64,000 bases of DNA from Bacteroides salyersiae WAL 10018 = DSM 18765 = JCM 12988 (GCF_000381365.1 NZ_KB905466.1:432744-496743), one strand, 5' to 3'. Shown: positions 27,602 to 36,048, counted from the stretch's first letter. Notes: a model not told the origin generated them from the letters alone. Numbers and translations are program-made.

Positions 27602-27701
27602 CTACATCTTTTTTGGAAACCTGCACATCTTTCCGTTAAAACCTGTTACATCTTTTTGGGAAAGTTGCTACGTCTTTTTCTTGAAGATGCTACAACTTAT
27701 C
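27602..27701 (+). repeat. 22-nt period tandem repeat, array B
   Basis: Four consecutive 22-nt units start at 27602, 27624, 27646 and 27668, with a partial fifth at 27690. The core is close to TACATCTTTTT, a G/A-rich stretch, then a unit end TG. No unique spacers separate the units. Confidence 0.75.
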
Positions 27702-27703
27702 AC

Positions 27704-27746
27704 AAAAAGAAATAGTCCCATAAATCATTGATTTACAGGACTATTT
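27704..27746 (-). terminator. Original terminator of tRNA-Ser, now 12.5 kb away from it
   Basis: Read on the minus strand, AATAGTCC/GGACTATT arms (27711-27718 and 27738-27745) enclose an inner TAAATCA/TGATTTA stem and are followed by a T-rich tract. It lies just outside the left attachment site, where the tRNA-Ser 3' end would be without the inserted element. Confidence 0.65.
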
Positions 27747-27768
27747 AGAAAACATTTCTATTATTTCA

Positions 27769-27790
27769 GCGGAGAGACAGGCTCTCGAAC
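27769..27790 (+). other. Left attachment site (attL)
   Basis: The 13-bp core identical to the tRNA-Ser 3' end is followed by three differing bases (CTC against GAT) and six more shared bases (TCGAAC). The heterologous trio may be the crossover overlap, since integrases of the IntDOT group tolerate such mismatch. Confidence 0.7.
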
Positions 27791-27882
27791 TTATACTTTC
27801 ACAAAATATCATAAAACTGCAAACAACTGATAATCAAGTGTAAATTACAATATAGAGTAAAACTAAATGTTTCTAAATGTCT

Positions 27883-27940
27883 TTTGCTATCTCAATAATT
27901 GGGTGTATATTTGGGTGTAGAATTTCAAACGCACCCAATT
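27883..27940 (+). promoter_or_regulatory. Integrase promoter lying inside GGGTGTA repeats and an inverted repeat
   Basis: TTTG (27883-27886), 19-nt spacer and TATATTTG (27906-27913) form a consensus promoter. The -7 box is embedded between two GGGTGTA copies (27901-27907, 27913-27919), and AATTGGGTG (27897-27905) with CACCCAATT (27932-27940) is a perfect inverted repeat ending at the integrase ATG. The same GGGTGTA pair with the same 12-nt step occurs at the right end. Confidence 0.7.
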
Positions 27941-29224
27941 ATGAATATCAAACGCAACATCATTTTTGCATTGGAGAGCCGGAAAAAGAACGGTGTGCCA
28001 ATCGTAGAGAACGTACCCATCCGTATGCGTGTCATCTTTGCCAGCCAACGCATCGAGTTTACAACGGGCTACCGGATTGACGTAGCCAAATGGGATGCAG
28101 ACAAGCAGCGGGTAAAGAACGGATGTACCAACAAGCTAAAGCAAAGTGCAGCCGAAATCAATACGGACTTGCTGAAATACTATGCCGAAATCCAGAATAT
28201 TTTCAAAGAATTTGAGGTACAGGAGGTCATGCCAACGACCCAACAGTTGAAGGAAGCTTTCAACATGAGAATGAAAGACACCAGCGAAGAACAGCCGGAA
28301 GAAGCCCCTGTCAGCTTTTGGGAGGTGTTCGATGAGTTTGTAAAAGAGTGCGGTAACCAGAATAACTGGACGGCATCCACCTATGAAAAATTTGCAGCAG
28401 TGAGGAACCACCTCAAAGAGTTCAAGGAGGATGCAACGTTTAACTATTTCGACGAGTTTGGATTGAACGAATACGTCAACTTCCTACGTGATACCAAGGA
28501 TATGAGAAACAGCACCATCGGCAAGCAAATGGGATTCCTCAAATGGTTCCTGCGCTGGAGCTTCAAGAAAGGACATCATCAGAACATTGCATACGATACA
28601 TTCAAACCGAAACTGAAAACCACCTCGAAAAAAGTAATCTTCCTGACTTGGGATGAACTGAACAAGCTGAAAGACTACCAGATACCGCATGACAAACAGT
28701 ATTTGGAACGTGTCAGGGATGTTTTCTTGTTCTGCTGTTTTACGAGTTTACGATATTCGGATGTTCGCAATCTGAAAAGAAGCGATGTGAAATCCGACCA
28801 CATCGAAATTACCACAGTCAAGACAGCGGACAGCCTGATAATCGAACTGAACAACCACAGCAAAGCCATTCTTGAAAAATACAAGGATGTTCATTTCGAG
28901 AATCACATGGCATTGCCCGTCATCAGCAATCAGAAGATGAATGATTATCTGAAAGAACTGGGTGAGCTGGCGGAAATCAACGAGCCTGTACGGGAAACCT
29001 ACTACAAGGGGAATGAACGTATAGATGAAGTCACACCCAAGTACGCTTTGTTAAGCACCCATGCCGGAAGAAGGACATTCATCTGCAATGCGCTGGCTCT
29101 TGGAATCCCGGCACAGGTGGTCATGAAATGGACGGGCCACAGCGACTACAAGGCTATGAAACCCTACATTGACATAGCGGATGATATTAAGGCAAACGCC
29201 ATGAACAAATTTAATCAACTATAA
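27941..29224 (+). CDS. Tyrosine recombinase (integrase) of the NBU-like element
   Basis: 427 residues from ATG 27941, just after the promoter repeats; a longer in-frame start would begin inside the promoter. An N-terminal arm-binding domain (about 1-100), a SAM-like core-binding domain (about 110-205; SFWEVFDEFVKECGNQNN) and the catalytic domain (about 220-415) are visible. Catalytic residues: Arg in CFTSLRYSDV, the HxxR box in STHAGRRTF, His in WTGHSDYKAM and Tyr409 in MKPYIDI. It is the Bacteroides mobile-element integrase type. It would integrate the element into the 3' end of tRNA-Ser 160 nt away. Expression is probably self-limited, because its promoter overlaps candidate arm sites. Confidence 0.95.
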   Translation: MNIKRNIIFALESRKKNGVPIVENVPIRMRVIFASQRIEFTTGYRIDVAKWDADKQRVKNGCTNKLKQSAAEINTDLLKYYAEIQNIFKEFEVQEVMPTTQQLKEAFNMRMKDTSEEQPEEAPVSFWEVFDEFVKECGNQNNWTASTYEKFAAVRNHLKEFKEDATFNYFDEFGLNEYVNFLRDTKDMRNSTIGKQMGFLKWFLRWSFKKGHHQNIAYDTFKPKLKTTSKKVIFLTWDELNKLKDYQIPHDKQYLERVRDVFLFCCFTSLRYSDVRNLKRSDVKSDHIEITTVKTADSLIIELNNHSKAILEKYKDVHFENHMALPVISNQKMNDYLKELGELAEINEPVRETYYKGNERIDEVTPKYALLSTHAGRRTFICNALALGIPAQVVMKWTGHSDYKAMKPYIDIADDIKANAMNKFNQL

Positions 29225-29260
29225 AAGTATCAAACAGTTTCATAGATAGTTACCAATGAC

Positions 29261-29268
29261 TATATTTG
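29261..29268 (+). promoter_or_regulatory. -7 box candidate for the YhcG-type gene
   Basis: TATATTTG fits TAnnTTTG and lies 19 nt before the ATG at 29288. No clear TTTG is seen at the right distance upstream. Confidence 0.4.
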
Positions 29269-29287
29269 TAGAAATTATCATCACAAT

Positions 29288-30583
29288 ATGAGCAACAAGG
29301 AATCCAACATAGAAAAAACGAATTTTGATGCATTCATTCAAGCGGTCGGTTCGGAAATAGAACAGGCACAAGTAAGGCTGATTGTTGCAGCCAATGCACA
29401 AATGCTGTTCCATTACTGGAAGGTAGGCAATTACATCCTTTATCACCAGCAGCTGCACGGATGGGGAAGCAAAATCATCAAGCAGTTGGCAAAGGCTATC
29501 CGACTGCATTACCCTGAAAAGAAAGGCTATTCGGAACGCAACCTTACCTATATGTGTCAGTTTGCAAAGGCATATCCTTTAAGAGCGTTGCAAAGTTTCA
29601 TAGAAACGGATGCAAGACTGTCTGTCCCAACCATACAGAGTGTGACCAATGAAGTATTGAAACTGAATGACAAACAATTTACGCAGGAACTTACTGCGCA
29701 AATACAATCTATTGATTGTCAATCGTTAGCAATTACGCAGGAGGTTCCTGCGCAATTTGAAGATGTGGGAAAAACCGTTTCTGCCATTTACAGGATGGGA
29801 ATCAGGGAAATAGAAGAAATTTTCTTGACCTCTCCTATAGCCAAAATAAACTGGACAAGCCAAATGACTATACTTGACAGTTCGCTACCTTTAGGTCTAA
29901 GCTACTGGTACATGAAGCAGTCTGTGGAAATGGGATGGAGCAGCAATGTATTGAAAATGCAAATTGACAGTGATTTGTATAGCCGACAAATCAGCAACAA
30001 CAAGGTAAACAATTTCACGACCACACTTCCGGCTCCACAAAGCGACCTTGCCAATTACCTGCTCAAAGACCCGTACATCTTTGATTTGGCAGGAGCCAAA
30101 GAAAAAGCAGACGAAAGGGATATTGAAGAACAGCTGGTGAAACACGTTACCCGCTACCTGTTGGAAATGGGCAACGGTTTTGCCTTCGTTGCCCGGCAGA
30201 AGCACTTCCAAGTAGGAAACAGCGATTTCTTTGCCGACCTGATTCTATATTCCATTCCGTTGCACGCATATATTGTCATAGAATTGAAAGCCACTCCTTT
30301 CAAGCCGGAATATGCCGGACAACTCAACTTTTACATCAATGTGGTGGATGATAAACTGAGGGGAGAGAATGACAACAAGACTATCGGGTTGTTGCTATGC
30401 AAGGGAAAAGACGAAGTTGTGGCACAATACGCATTGACAGGCTACGACCAGCCCATCGGCATCAGCGATTATCAATTGAGCAAAGTGATTCCCGAGAAAC
30501 TGAAATCAGCGTTGCCCAGCGTGGAAGAAGTGGAAGAAGAACTGGCTTCTTTCCTTGACAAAGACAATAACACTCAAAAATAG
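29288..30583 (+). CDS. YhcG/DUF1016-family PD-(D/E)XK nuclease
   Basis: 431 residues. The N-terminal DUF1016 domain (about 1-175) has AANAQMLFHYWKVGNYI, GWGSKIIKQLAKAI and GYSERNLTYMCQFAKAYP. The C-terminal nuclease domain (about 265-400) has FVARQKHFQVGNSDFFADL and the catalytic YIVIELKATPF (E-x-K), then QLNFYINVVDDKL. Proteins of this family are common on mobile elements and beside restriction genes; the cellular role is not settled, and DNA processing or defence is likely. Residues near 132-156 hold an 18-residue direct repeat (TQELTAQI, TQEVPAQF). It is next to the integrase (63-nt gap) and 8 nt before an unknown gene, probably cotranscribed with it. Confidence 0.87.
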   Translation: MSNKESNIEKTNFDAFIQAVGSEIEQAQVRLIVAANAQMLFHYWKVGNYILYHQQLHGWGSKIIKQLAKAIRLHYPEKKGYSERNLTYMCQFAKAYPLRALQSFIETDARLSVPTIQSVTNEVLKLNDKQFTQELTAQIQSIDCQSLAITQEVPAQFEDVGKTVSAIYRMGIREIEEIFLTSPIAKINWTSQMTILDSSLPLGLSYWYMKQSVEMGWSSNVLKMQIDSDLYSRQISNNKVNNFTTTLPAPQSDLANYLLKDPYIFDLAGAKEKADERDIEEQLVKHVTRYLLEMGNGFAFVARQKHFQVGNSDFFADLILYSIPLHAYIVIELKATPFKPEYAGQLNFYINVVDDKLRGENDNKTIGLLLCKGKDEVVAQYALTGYDQPIGISDYQLSKVIPEKLKSALPSVEEVEEELASFLDKDNNTQK

Positions 30584-30591
30584 TTGCGTCC

Positions 30592-31635
30592 ATGAAAGAT
30601 GTAATTACAACGCTGATTCCCCGATACGGAGAATTGAACAGAATATACAAAGACTGGTCTGATAATAAAGGTTTCTCTTTTGAAAAGCAGAAATTCATTA
30701 CCAAGTTCTATCTGGACTACAATGATGTAACGGTTCTTGAAACAGCCATTCTTGAACTGGTATTTCATCTTCCACAGGAGCAATACACACTGATTCTGAA
30801 CAGCCTGAAAAAGGAAGTATGCGAAAACATAAGTTATTACAAGAAAGGATGTATGCCGGATGAACAGACCGTTTACAATATCTGCTTCCGAGTTTCAGAA
30901 ATCTATAAAGAAGCCATAGAAGAACAGCAATACAAGACGACCAAGCTCCATGCTCCGCTAAACGAAGCATACCACCGATACGATTCCATAGGTTATCGGG
31001 AACACACCGCAGAGGATGAAAAGCGTGCGGAAATGGAATATGAACGGTTCAAGGCTGAATACGAGGAGGAAAAAAACAAGCTGACCGAACTCTACGATCT
31101 GCAAAAACAGACCAGAGAGAAAGCCCTGCAATATGCAGAAAGCCGTTTCAATGAAATCTATCGGCTGGGCTGCCACCTCAAAGAGACATTGGCGAAATAT
31201 GTATTTGATGAAACAAACGAGCCGGAAGAGCCAGCCAAACAAGAACCAAACGCCCCCAACATACAGGAAGAAGTGCTGGGAACGAAACAGACTGAGTATT
31301 TCAATATGGAACTGCTTTCGCTCATTCATGTAACCTGCGTGGGAGAACAGTTCGAGAATATTTCCGAACATAATTTCTATACCTGCATGAACCTGCTACC
31401 AAGCGACACCAAACCCCAAATCAGACCGAGAGAAAAAATACGTACCTGCTATCTGATATTCCTGATGAGCGAAAAACTGCCCAAACAGGACAGGGAGAAT
31501 TGGAAGAGGAATATCCTGAAAATATTGGATATTGAGGAAAGCTACTACAAGTCAAAGTACAAAGAGCCTGTTTCCGATTTCCCCAGTGACAGCAACCGGA
31601 AATTTGCCAAAGAAATGGACGGTATATTCCGATAA
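30592..31635 (+). CDS. Unrecognised element protein with central coiled coil
   Basis: 347 residues, not recognised. There is no signal peptide or membrane helix. The first 110 residues look globular and helical (LYFHL-type segments with VLETAILELVFHLPQEQY). Residues about 130-205 are strongly charged and heptad-like (EDEKRAEMEYERFKAEYEEE, KLTELYDLQKQTREKALQYA), giving a likely coiled coil. An acidic proline-rich linker follows (about 208-228), then a C-terminal domain of about 110 residues. It follows the YhcG gene by 8 nt and is closed by a terminator, so the two may act together. It occupies the place of the small accessory orfs of NBU elements. Confidence 0.7.
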   Translation: MKDVITTLIPRYGELNRIYKDWSDNKGFSFEKQKFITKFYLDYNDVTVLETAILELVFHLPQEQYTLILNSLKKEVCENISYYKKGCMPDEQTVYNICFRVSEIYKEAIEEQQYKTTKLHAPLNEAYHRYDSIGYREHTAEDEKRAEMEYERFKAEYEEEKNKLTELYDLQKQTREKALQYAESRFNEIYRLGCHLKETLAKYVFDETNEPEEPAKQEPNAPNIQEEVLGTKQTEYFNMELLSLIHVTCVGEQFENISEHNFYTCMNLLPSDTKPQIRPREKIRTCYLIFLMSEKLPKQDRENWKRNILKILDIEESYYKSKYKEPVSDFPSDSNRKFAKEMDGIFR

Positions 31636-31674
31636 TCTGTGATATGCCCTGACATTTTACAAAACAACCACTTT

Positions 31675-31708
31675 TACCACTCAAATTAAATTTTTGAGTG
31701 GTATTTTT
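31675..31708 (+). terminator. Rho-independent terminator
   Basis: TACCACTCAAA (31675-31685) pairs with TTTGAGTGGTA (31693-31703), followed by TTTTTA. It lies 40 nt after the unknown gene. Confidence 0.85.
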
Positions 31709-31710
31709 AT

Positions 31711-31790
31711 TATCTGATATTCAGATAAATAACAAGATATTCCATTTGTATCAACCACATCCTTACCACTTACAACCCTACCTAATTTTG
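31711..31790 (+). promoter_or_regulatory. Palindrome and -7 box upstream of the replication/mobilisation genes
   Basis: A perfect palindrome, TATCTGA-TAT-TCAGATA (31711-31727), looks like an operator. TAATTTTG at 31783-31790 fits the Bacteroides -7 box, 70 nt before the HTH gene. A long leader (31797-31859) follows. Confidence 0.45.
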
Positions 31791-31859
31791 CATCGTTCGA
31801 GAACAGAGATAACAGCCAGTGCGCAGGGCTGATTGTTAAACGACTAAATAGATTGAACG

Positions 31860-32168
31860 ATGAAAAATCTTCAAGAATTATTATCAAAACCCGTCTGGCA
31901 GATGACAGGTGAAGAGTTCATATTCCTAAGCAAGCACGCTTCCCGTCAAACGGAAACGCAGCCACAGCCCGTTACAGACACAGAAAGAAAATATGTGTAC
32001 GGAATACTGGGCATAGCCAAACTGTTCGGGTGCAGCCTACCCACCGCCAACCGTATCAAGAAAAGCGGAAAGATTGACAAGGCAATCACTCAGATAGGAC
32101 GTAAGATTATCGTGAATGTTGAGCTTACCCTTGAACTGGCTGGAAAGAAAACAGGAGGACGGAAATAA
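31860..32168 (+). CDS. Small HTH protein, DUF3853/excisionase-like
   Basis: 102 residues. The N-terminal half is variable (LLSKPVWQMTGEEFIFLSKH). Residues about 48-90 hold a winged-helix or MerR-like DNA-binding segment (YVYGILGIAKLFGCSLPTA, then RIKKSGKIDKAITQIGRKII). DUF3853-type proteins of Bacteroides mobile elements usually lie just before the RepA-like ATPase and are thought to regulate excision or the downstream genes. The ATPase begins 8 nt downstream, so they form one operon. An excisionase role is a guess from size and position. Confidence 0.8.
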   Translation: MKNLQELLSKPVWQMTGEEFIFLSKHASRQTETQPQPVTDTERKYVYGILGIAKLFGCSLPTANRIKKSGKIDKAITQIGRKIIVNVELTLELAGKKTGGRK

Positions 32169-32176
32169 CGGGAGAC

Positions 32177-33259
32177 ATGGCTATGGACTATATGAAAGAG
32201 ACTAAGGAAATATCGGCTGAAGAAGCCATAATCCTTTGGCAAGCCTCACGTTTGAGCTTGTCGAAAAGTTATGAGAAAGCACCTGAAATCCTTAAAGTAC
32301 ATGATTCTGTCATTGGGACATTGGGTAATTTCAGCGCATCCATCGGCAAAGCCAAAAGTAAAAAAACGTTCAATGTATCGGCTATCGTAGCCGCTGCATT
32401 GAAGAATGGCACAGTGCTGCGGTATGTAGCTGAACTGCCTGAAGATAAGCGGAAAGTGCTTTATGTTGATACAGAGCAAAGCCCTTACCATTGTCTGAAA
32501 GTCATGACGCGCATTTTGCGAATGGCTGGTTTGCCAGATGATAGGGACAATGAGAATCTTGAATTTCTTGCCTTAAGAAAATACACGCCTGAGCAGCGTA
32601 TCAGGATTGTGGAACAGGCTATTTACAATACACCCGAAATCGGTCTTGTAATTATAGACGGCATACGGGATATGGTGTATGACATCAACAGCCCCGGTGA
32701 ATCAACACGCATCATATCCAAGCTGATGCAGTGGACGGACGACAGGCAGATACATATCCATACGATACTGCATCAGAACAAAGGGGATGAGAACGCAAGA
32801 GGGCACATCGGTACGGAGTTGAACAACAAGGCGGAAACCGTATTGCAGGTAGAAAAGGACAAGGGCAACGGTGACATCAGCCATGTTTCAGCCATTCACA
32901 TCCGGGCAATGGACTTTGAGCCTTTCGCATTCCGTATCAACGACAAAGCCCTTCCCGAACTCATTGAGGGATACAAACCTGAAACAAAGAAGCCGGGAAG
33001 ACCCGAAGAAGAGAAGTTCGACCCTTACAGGCATATCACCGAGCAGCAGCACCGTATCGCATTGGAAGCCGTTTTCGGGCTGAAAGAGGAATACGGCTAC
33101 AAGGAACTGGAAGATGCCTTAATCAAGACCTATATGTCAGTGGGTGTAAAGCTGAACCATAAAAAGGCGGTATCGCTCATCACCATGCTTCGCAACAAAC
33201 GGATGATAGTGCAGGAGACAGGCAGAAAATACACATTCATGCCTGACTTCCACTATTAG
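32177..33259 (+). CDS. RepA-like AAA ATPase (replicative helicase type)
   Basis: 360 residues of the RecA-like AAA_25/RepA class. The P-loop region is near residues 50-62, in the unusual form SIGKAKSKKTFNVS, keeping the Lys-Thr pair. A second strand (VLYVDTEQSPYHCLKVMTRI) and Walker B (IGLVIIDGIRDMVYD, near 155) are clear, and a sensor-like HTILHQNKGDENARGHIG loop follows. The C-terminal 100 residues are a winged-helix-like part. It probably unwinds DNA during replication of the excised or transferred element. Directly downstream is an iteron-like region and the primase, which is consistent with a replication module. Confidence 0.85.
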   Translation: MAMDYMKETKEISAEEAIILWQASRLSLSKSYEKAPEILKVHDSVIGTLGNFSASIGKAKSKKTFNVSAIVAAALKNGTVLRYVAELPEDKRKVLYVDTEQSPYHCLKVMTRILRMAGLPDDRDNENLEFLALRKYTPEQRIRIVEQAIYNTPEIGLVIIDGIRDMVYDINSPGESTRIISKLMQWTDDRQIHIHTILHQNKGDENARGHIGTELNNKAETVLQVEKDKGNGDISHVSAIHIRAMDFEPFAFRINDKALPELIEGYKPETKKPGRPEEEKFDPYRHITEQQHRIALEAVFGLKEEYGYKELEDALIKTYMSVGVKLNHKKAVSLITMLRNKRMIVQETGRKYTFMPDFHY

Positions 33260-33272
33260 CCCATTTCCCTGC

Positions 33273-33395
33273 AATCACTTCACTTTATTCTCGGGGTGTA
33301 TATATTAGGAATATAGTGAAGTGCTTGGGGAATGGGACTAAATCACTTCACTTTATTACCGTATCCTATATATACGAGAATTTAGTGAAGTGATT
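33273..33395. repeat. Paired inverted repeats CACTTCAC, possible replication origin
   Basis: AATCACTTCACTTTA occurs at 33273-33287 and 33341-33355. The inverse, TAGTGAAGTG, occurs at 33314-33323 and 33383-33392. Each direct copy pairs with the following inverse copy, making two successive hairpins 68 nt apart. The region lies between the RepA-like ATPase and the primase, where an origin is expected. The 212-nt gap holds no gene. Confidence 0.65.
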
Positions 33396-33471
33396 ATAGA
33401 CCGTACTTCCTAAAAAGGTACGGGCAAAAAGAAAAATAAACCAATTCACCAACTACTAAAACAATCATTTT

Positions 33472-34428
33472 ATGGATATACAGACAGCCAAGCAAATCAG
33501 AATAGCGGATTATCTGCATAGTTTAGGATATTCTCCCATCAAGCAACAAGGTGTCAATCTGTGGTATAAATCACCGTTAAGGGAAGAAGCCGAAGCCTCG
33601 TTCAAGGTAAATACCGAACGTGAACAATGGTATGACTTCGGTTTGGGTAAAGGTGGTGGCATCATAGAACTGGCTGCACACCTGTACGCTACCGACCATG
33701 TACCTTACATCTTGAAACGGATAGCAGAGCAGACACCGCACGTGCGCCCGGTATCTTTCTCTTTTGGAAAGCAAAACTCTTCCGAGCCGAGCTTCCAACA
33801 GTTGGAGATTGTTCCGCTGTCATCTCCTACCCTGCTTGCCTACTTACAAGGTAGAGGAATTAACATAGAACTGGCGAAAAGAGAATGTAGTGAAGCACGT
33901 TTCACTCACAACGGCAAGCGGTACTTTGCCATCGCCTTTCCCAATGGTTCGGGTGGATATGAAATCCGCAACCGCTATTTCAAGGGCTGCATCGCCCCAA
34001 AGGAAATCTCCCACATCAGGCAGTCGGGAAAAGCGAGGAACACCTGTTATGTGTTCGAGGGATTTATGGACTACCTCTCCTTTCTGACATTGAGACAAGA
34101 GAACTGTCCGAATTATCCGGAGCTGGATGGACAGGATTACATCGTATTGAATTCCGTATCGAATGTGAACAAGGCTCTCTATCCGTTGGGCAATTACGAA
34201 CGCATCCACTGCTTTTTCGACAACGACCATGCAGGAATGGAAGCACTCCGGCAAATCCGTGAGGAATACGGCAGAGACCGATACATCCGTGACGCTTCTC
34301 AGACTTACAGCGGATGCAAGGACTTGAACGAATATTTACAGGAACAGGCTGAAAGAAAAAGGCAAGTTCAATCCGCCAAAGGGGTGCGCAGCCAATCACC
34401 GGAGAAGAAGAACGGCTTCCGGTTATAG
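33472..34428 (+). CDS. Toprim-domain primase of the element
   Basis: 318 residues. The N-terminal part resembles the CHC2 zinc domain of DnaG (LWYKSPLREEAEASFKV, then QWYDFGLGKGGGIIELA) but lacks the cysteine and histidine metal ligands. The toprim domain is near residues 195-280 (TCYVFEGFMDYLSFLTL with the catalytic Glu, DYIVLNSVSNVNKA, IHCFFDNDHAGMEALRQI with the metal-binding Asp pair). Such primases are standard in NBU elements (PrmN1-like), where they prime synthesis on transferred single strands. A hairpin begins at its stop codon, and the relaxase follows after 211 nt. Confidence 0.87.
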   Translation: MDIQTAKQIRIADYLHSLGYSPIKQQGVNLWYKSPLREEAEASFKVNTEREQWYDFGLGKGGGIIELAAHLYATDHVPYILKRIAEQTPHVRPVSFSFGKQNSSEPSFQQLEIVPLSSPTLLAYLQGRGINIELAKRECSEARFTHNGKRYFAIAFPNGSGGYEIRNRYFKGCIAPKEISHIRQSGKARNTCYVFEGFMDYLSFLTLRQENCPNYPELDGQDYIVLNSVSNVNKALYPLGNYERIHCFFDNDHAGMEALRQIREEYGRDRYIRDASQTYSGCKDLNEYLQEQAERKRQVQSAKGVRSQSPEKKNGFRL

Positions 34429-34639
34429 CCCACTATAACTACACGCTCCGCTTTCGTAGTTGTGGGCTCTCCCGAGGGGATTAGGGCTTTGCCCTAATGA
34501 CCCACTCAAGGCGTTTCACCCCTGAGAACCCCGAGTAAAGAGTGACCCTCTCTTTGCAATCTCCGCTTATGGGTTACCCCTAAGAACCCCTCTGCGAAAG
34601 CGAGCAAAGTAAATCAATTGTAAACAAAGAAAAGAAGCT
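34427..34639 (+). other. Candidate oriT and primase/relaxase intergenic region
   Basis: This non-coding stretch directly upstream of the relaxase has a large hairpin (AGCCCAC 34427-34433 with GTGGGCT 34462-34468, inner AACTAC 34437-34442 with GTAGTT 34456-34461) and a perfect palindrome ATTAGGGC-TTT-GCCCTAAT (34480-34498). MobV relaxases nick next to such repeats just upstream of their own gene. No nick site is claimed. Confidence 0.55.
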
Positions 34640-36043
34640 ATGGCAACAAAATCAAGCATACACATCAAGCCTTGCAACATCGCATCGAGCGAGGCGCACA
34701 ACCGAAGGACTGCCGAGTATATGCGTAACATCGGGGAGTCCAGAATCTATGTCGTTCCCGAACTTTCCACCAACAACGAACAGTGGATAAATCCCGACTT
34801 CGGCACTCCCGAACTGCGAACTCATTATGACAATATCAAGCAAATGGTCAAGGAAAAGACCGGACGTGCCATGCAGGAAAAGGAAAGGGAACGCAAGGGA
34901 AAAAATGGAAAGATTATCAAGGTGGCGGGATGTTCACCCATCCGTGAAGGAATATTGCTTATCAGACCGGACACCACACTGGCTGATGTACGCAAATTCG
35001 GTGAAGAGTGTCAAAGACGCTGGGGCATCACTCCGCTACAAATTTTCCTGCACAAAGACGAAGGGCATTGGCTGAACGGTCAGCCGGAAGCGGAAGACAA
35101 GGAGAGCTTCCAAGTCGGTAACAGATGGTTCAAACCAAATTATCATGCTCATGTCGTATTCGACTGGATGAACCATGAAACTGGAAAAAGCCGAAAGCTC
35201 AATGACGAGGATATGGCAACCATGCAGACCCTTGCTTCCGATATTCTCCTGATGGAACGTGGACAGGCTAAAGCTGTTACAGGTAAAGAGCATCTGGAAC
35301 GGAACGACTTTATCATTGAGAAGCAGAAAGCCGAACTGCAACGTATAGAGGAAACCAAGCGACACAAGGAGCAACAGGTAAGCCTCGCCGAGCAGGAACT
35401 CAAACAGGTAAAAGCAGAGATACGTACGGACAAACTCAAAAGTGCAGCTACCGATGTAGCCACAGCCATAACCAGCAGTGTAGGTTCTCTTTTCGGAAGC
35501 GGTAAGCTGAAAGAACTGGAACATCACATCGAGCAGCTACATCAGGAAATTACCAAACGGGACAAAGCTACTGATGAATTGAAAATTCAGATACAACAAA
35601 TACAGGAACAGCATGGCAGACAAATTCGTAATCTTCAAGGAATACACAATCAAGAACTTGAAGCCAAAGACAAGGAAATATCACGATTGAATACCATTCT
35701 CGAAAAAGCATTATGCTGGTTCCCATTGCTCAAAGAAATGCTGAGAATGGAAAAATTATGCTATGTCACTGGTTTTACCAAGGGGATGGTTGATTCTCTT
35801 TTATACAAAAAGGAAGCTCTCAGATGTAGTGGAAAAATCTATTCCGAAGAATATAGACAGAGATTTGAAACAAAAAATGTAATTTTCAAAATTGAACGAA
35901 GCCCGATCGATAAGAATAAATTGATGCTGACTATAAACCAACAGCCAATCAGCGAATGGTTCAAGGAACAATGGGAGAAGTTACAGCAGCATCTGCGTAA
36001 CTCAGTGCAGAAAGAACAAAAATCCAGAGGATTCAGGATGTAA
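34640..36043 (+). CDS. MobV-family relaxase (mobilisation protein)
   Basis: 467 residues. The MobV/Pre relaxase domain is the first 215 residues: SSIHIKPCNIASSEAHNRR, the middle FLHKDEGHW motif near residue 137, and PNYHAHVVFDWMNHETGKS (the HxH-type metal-binding motif) near 170-190. The rest is a long coiled coil (about 215-365; KQKAELQRIEETKRHKEQQ and similar) and a C-terminal domain of about 100 residues. The enzyme nicks the element at oriT and carries the strand into a recipient through the conjugation machine of a helper element. No mobC-like gene is seen. It ends the backbone; the cargo genes converge on it from the other strand. Confidence 0.92.
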   Translation: MATKSSIHIKPCNIASSEAHNRRTAEYMRNIGESRIYVVPELSTNNEQWINPDFGTPELRTHYDNIKQMVKEKTGRAMQEKERERKGKNGKIIKVAGCSPIREGILLIRPDTTLADVRKFGEECQRRWGITPLQIFLHKDEGHWLNGQPEAEDKESFQVGNRWFKPNYHAHVVFDWMNHETGKSRKLNDEDMATMQTLASDILLMERGQAKAVTGKEHLERNDFIIEKQKAELQRIEETKRHKEQQVSLAEQELKQVKAEIRTDKLKSAATDVATAITSSVGSLFGSGKLKELEHHIEQLHQEITKRDKATDELKIQIQQIQEQHGRQIRNLQGIHNQELEAKDKEISRLNTILEKALCWFPLLKEMLRMEKLCYVTGFTKGMVDSLLYKKEALRCSGKIYSEEYRQRFETKNVIFKIERSPIDKNKLMLTINQQPISEWFKEQWEKLQQHLRNSVQKEQKSRGFRM

Positions 36044-36048
36044 TATAG

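Noticed and set aside
27602..27701. Possible CRISPR array.
   Set aside because: Units are contiguous with a 22-nt period, imperfect, and have no unique spacers; no cas genes are near.
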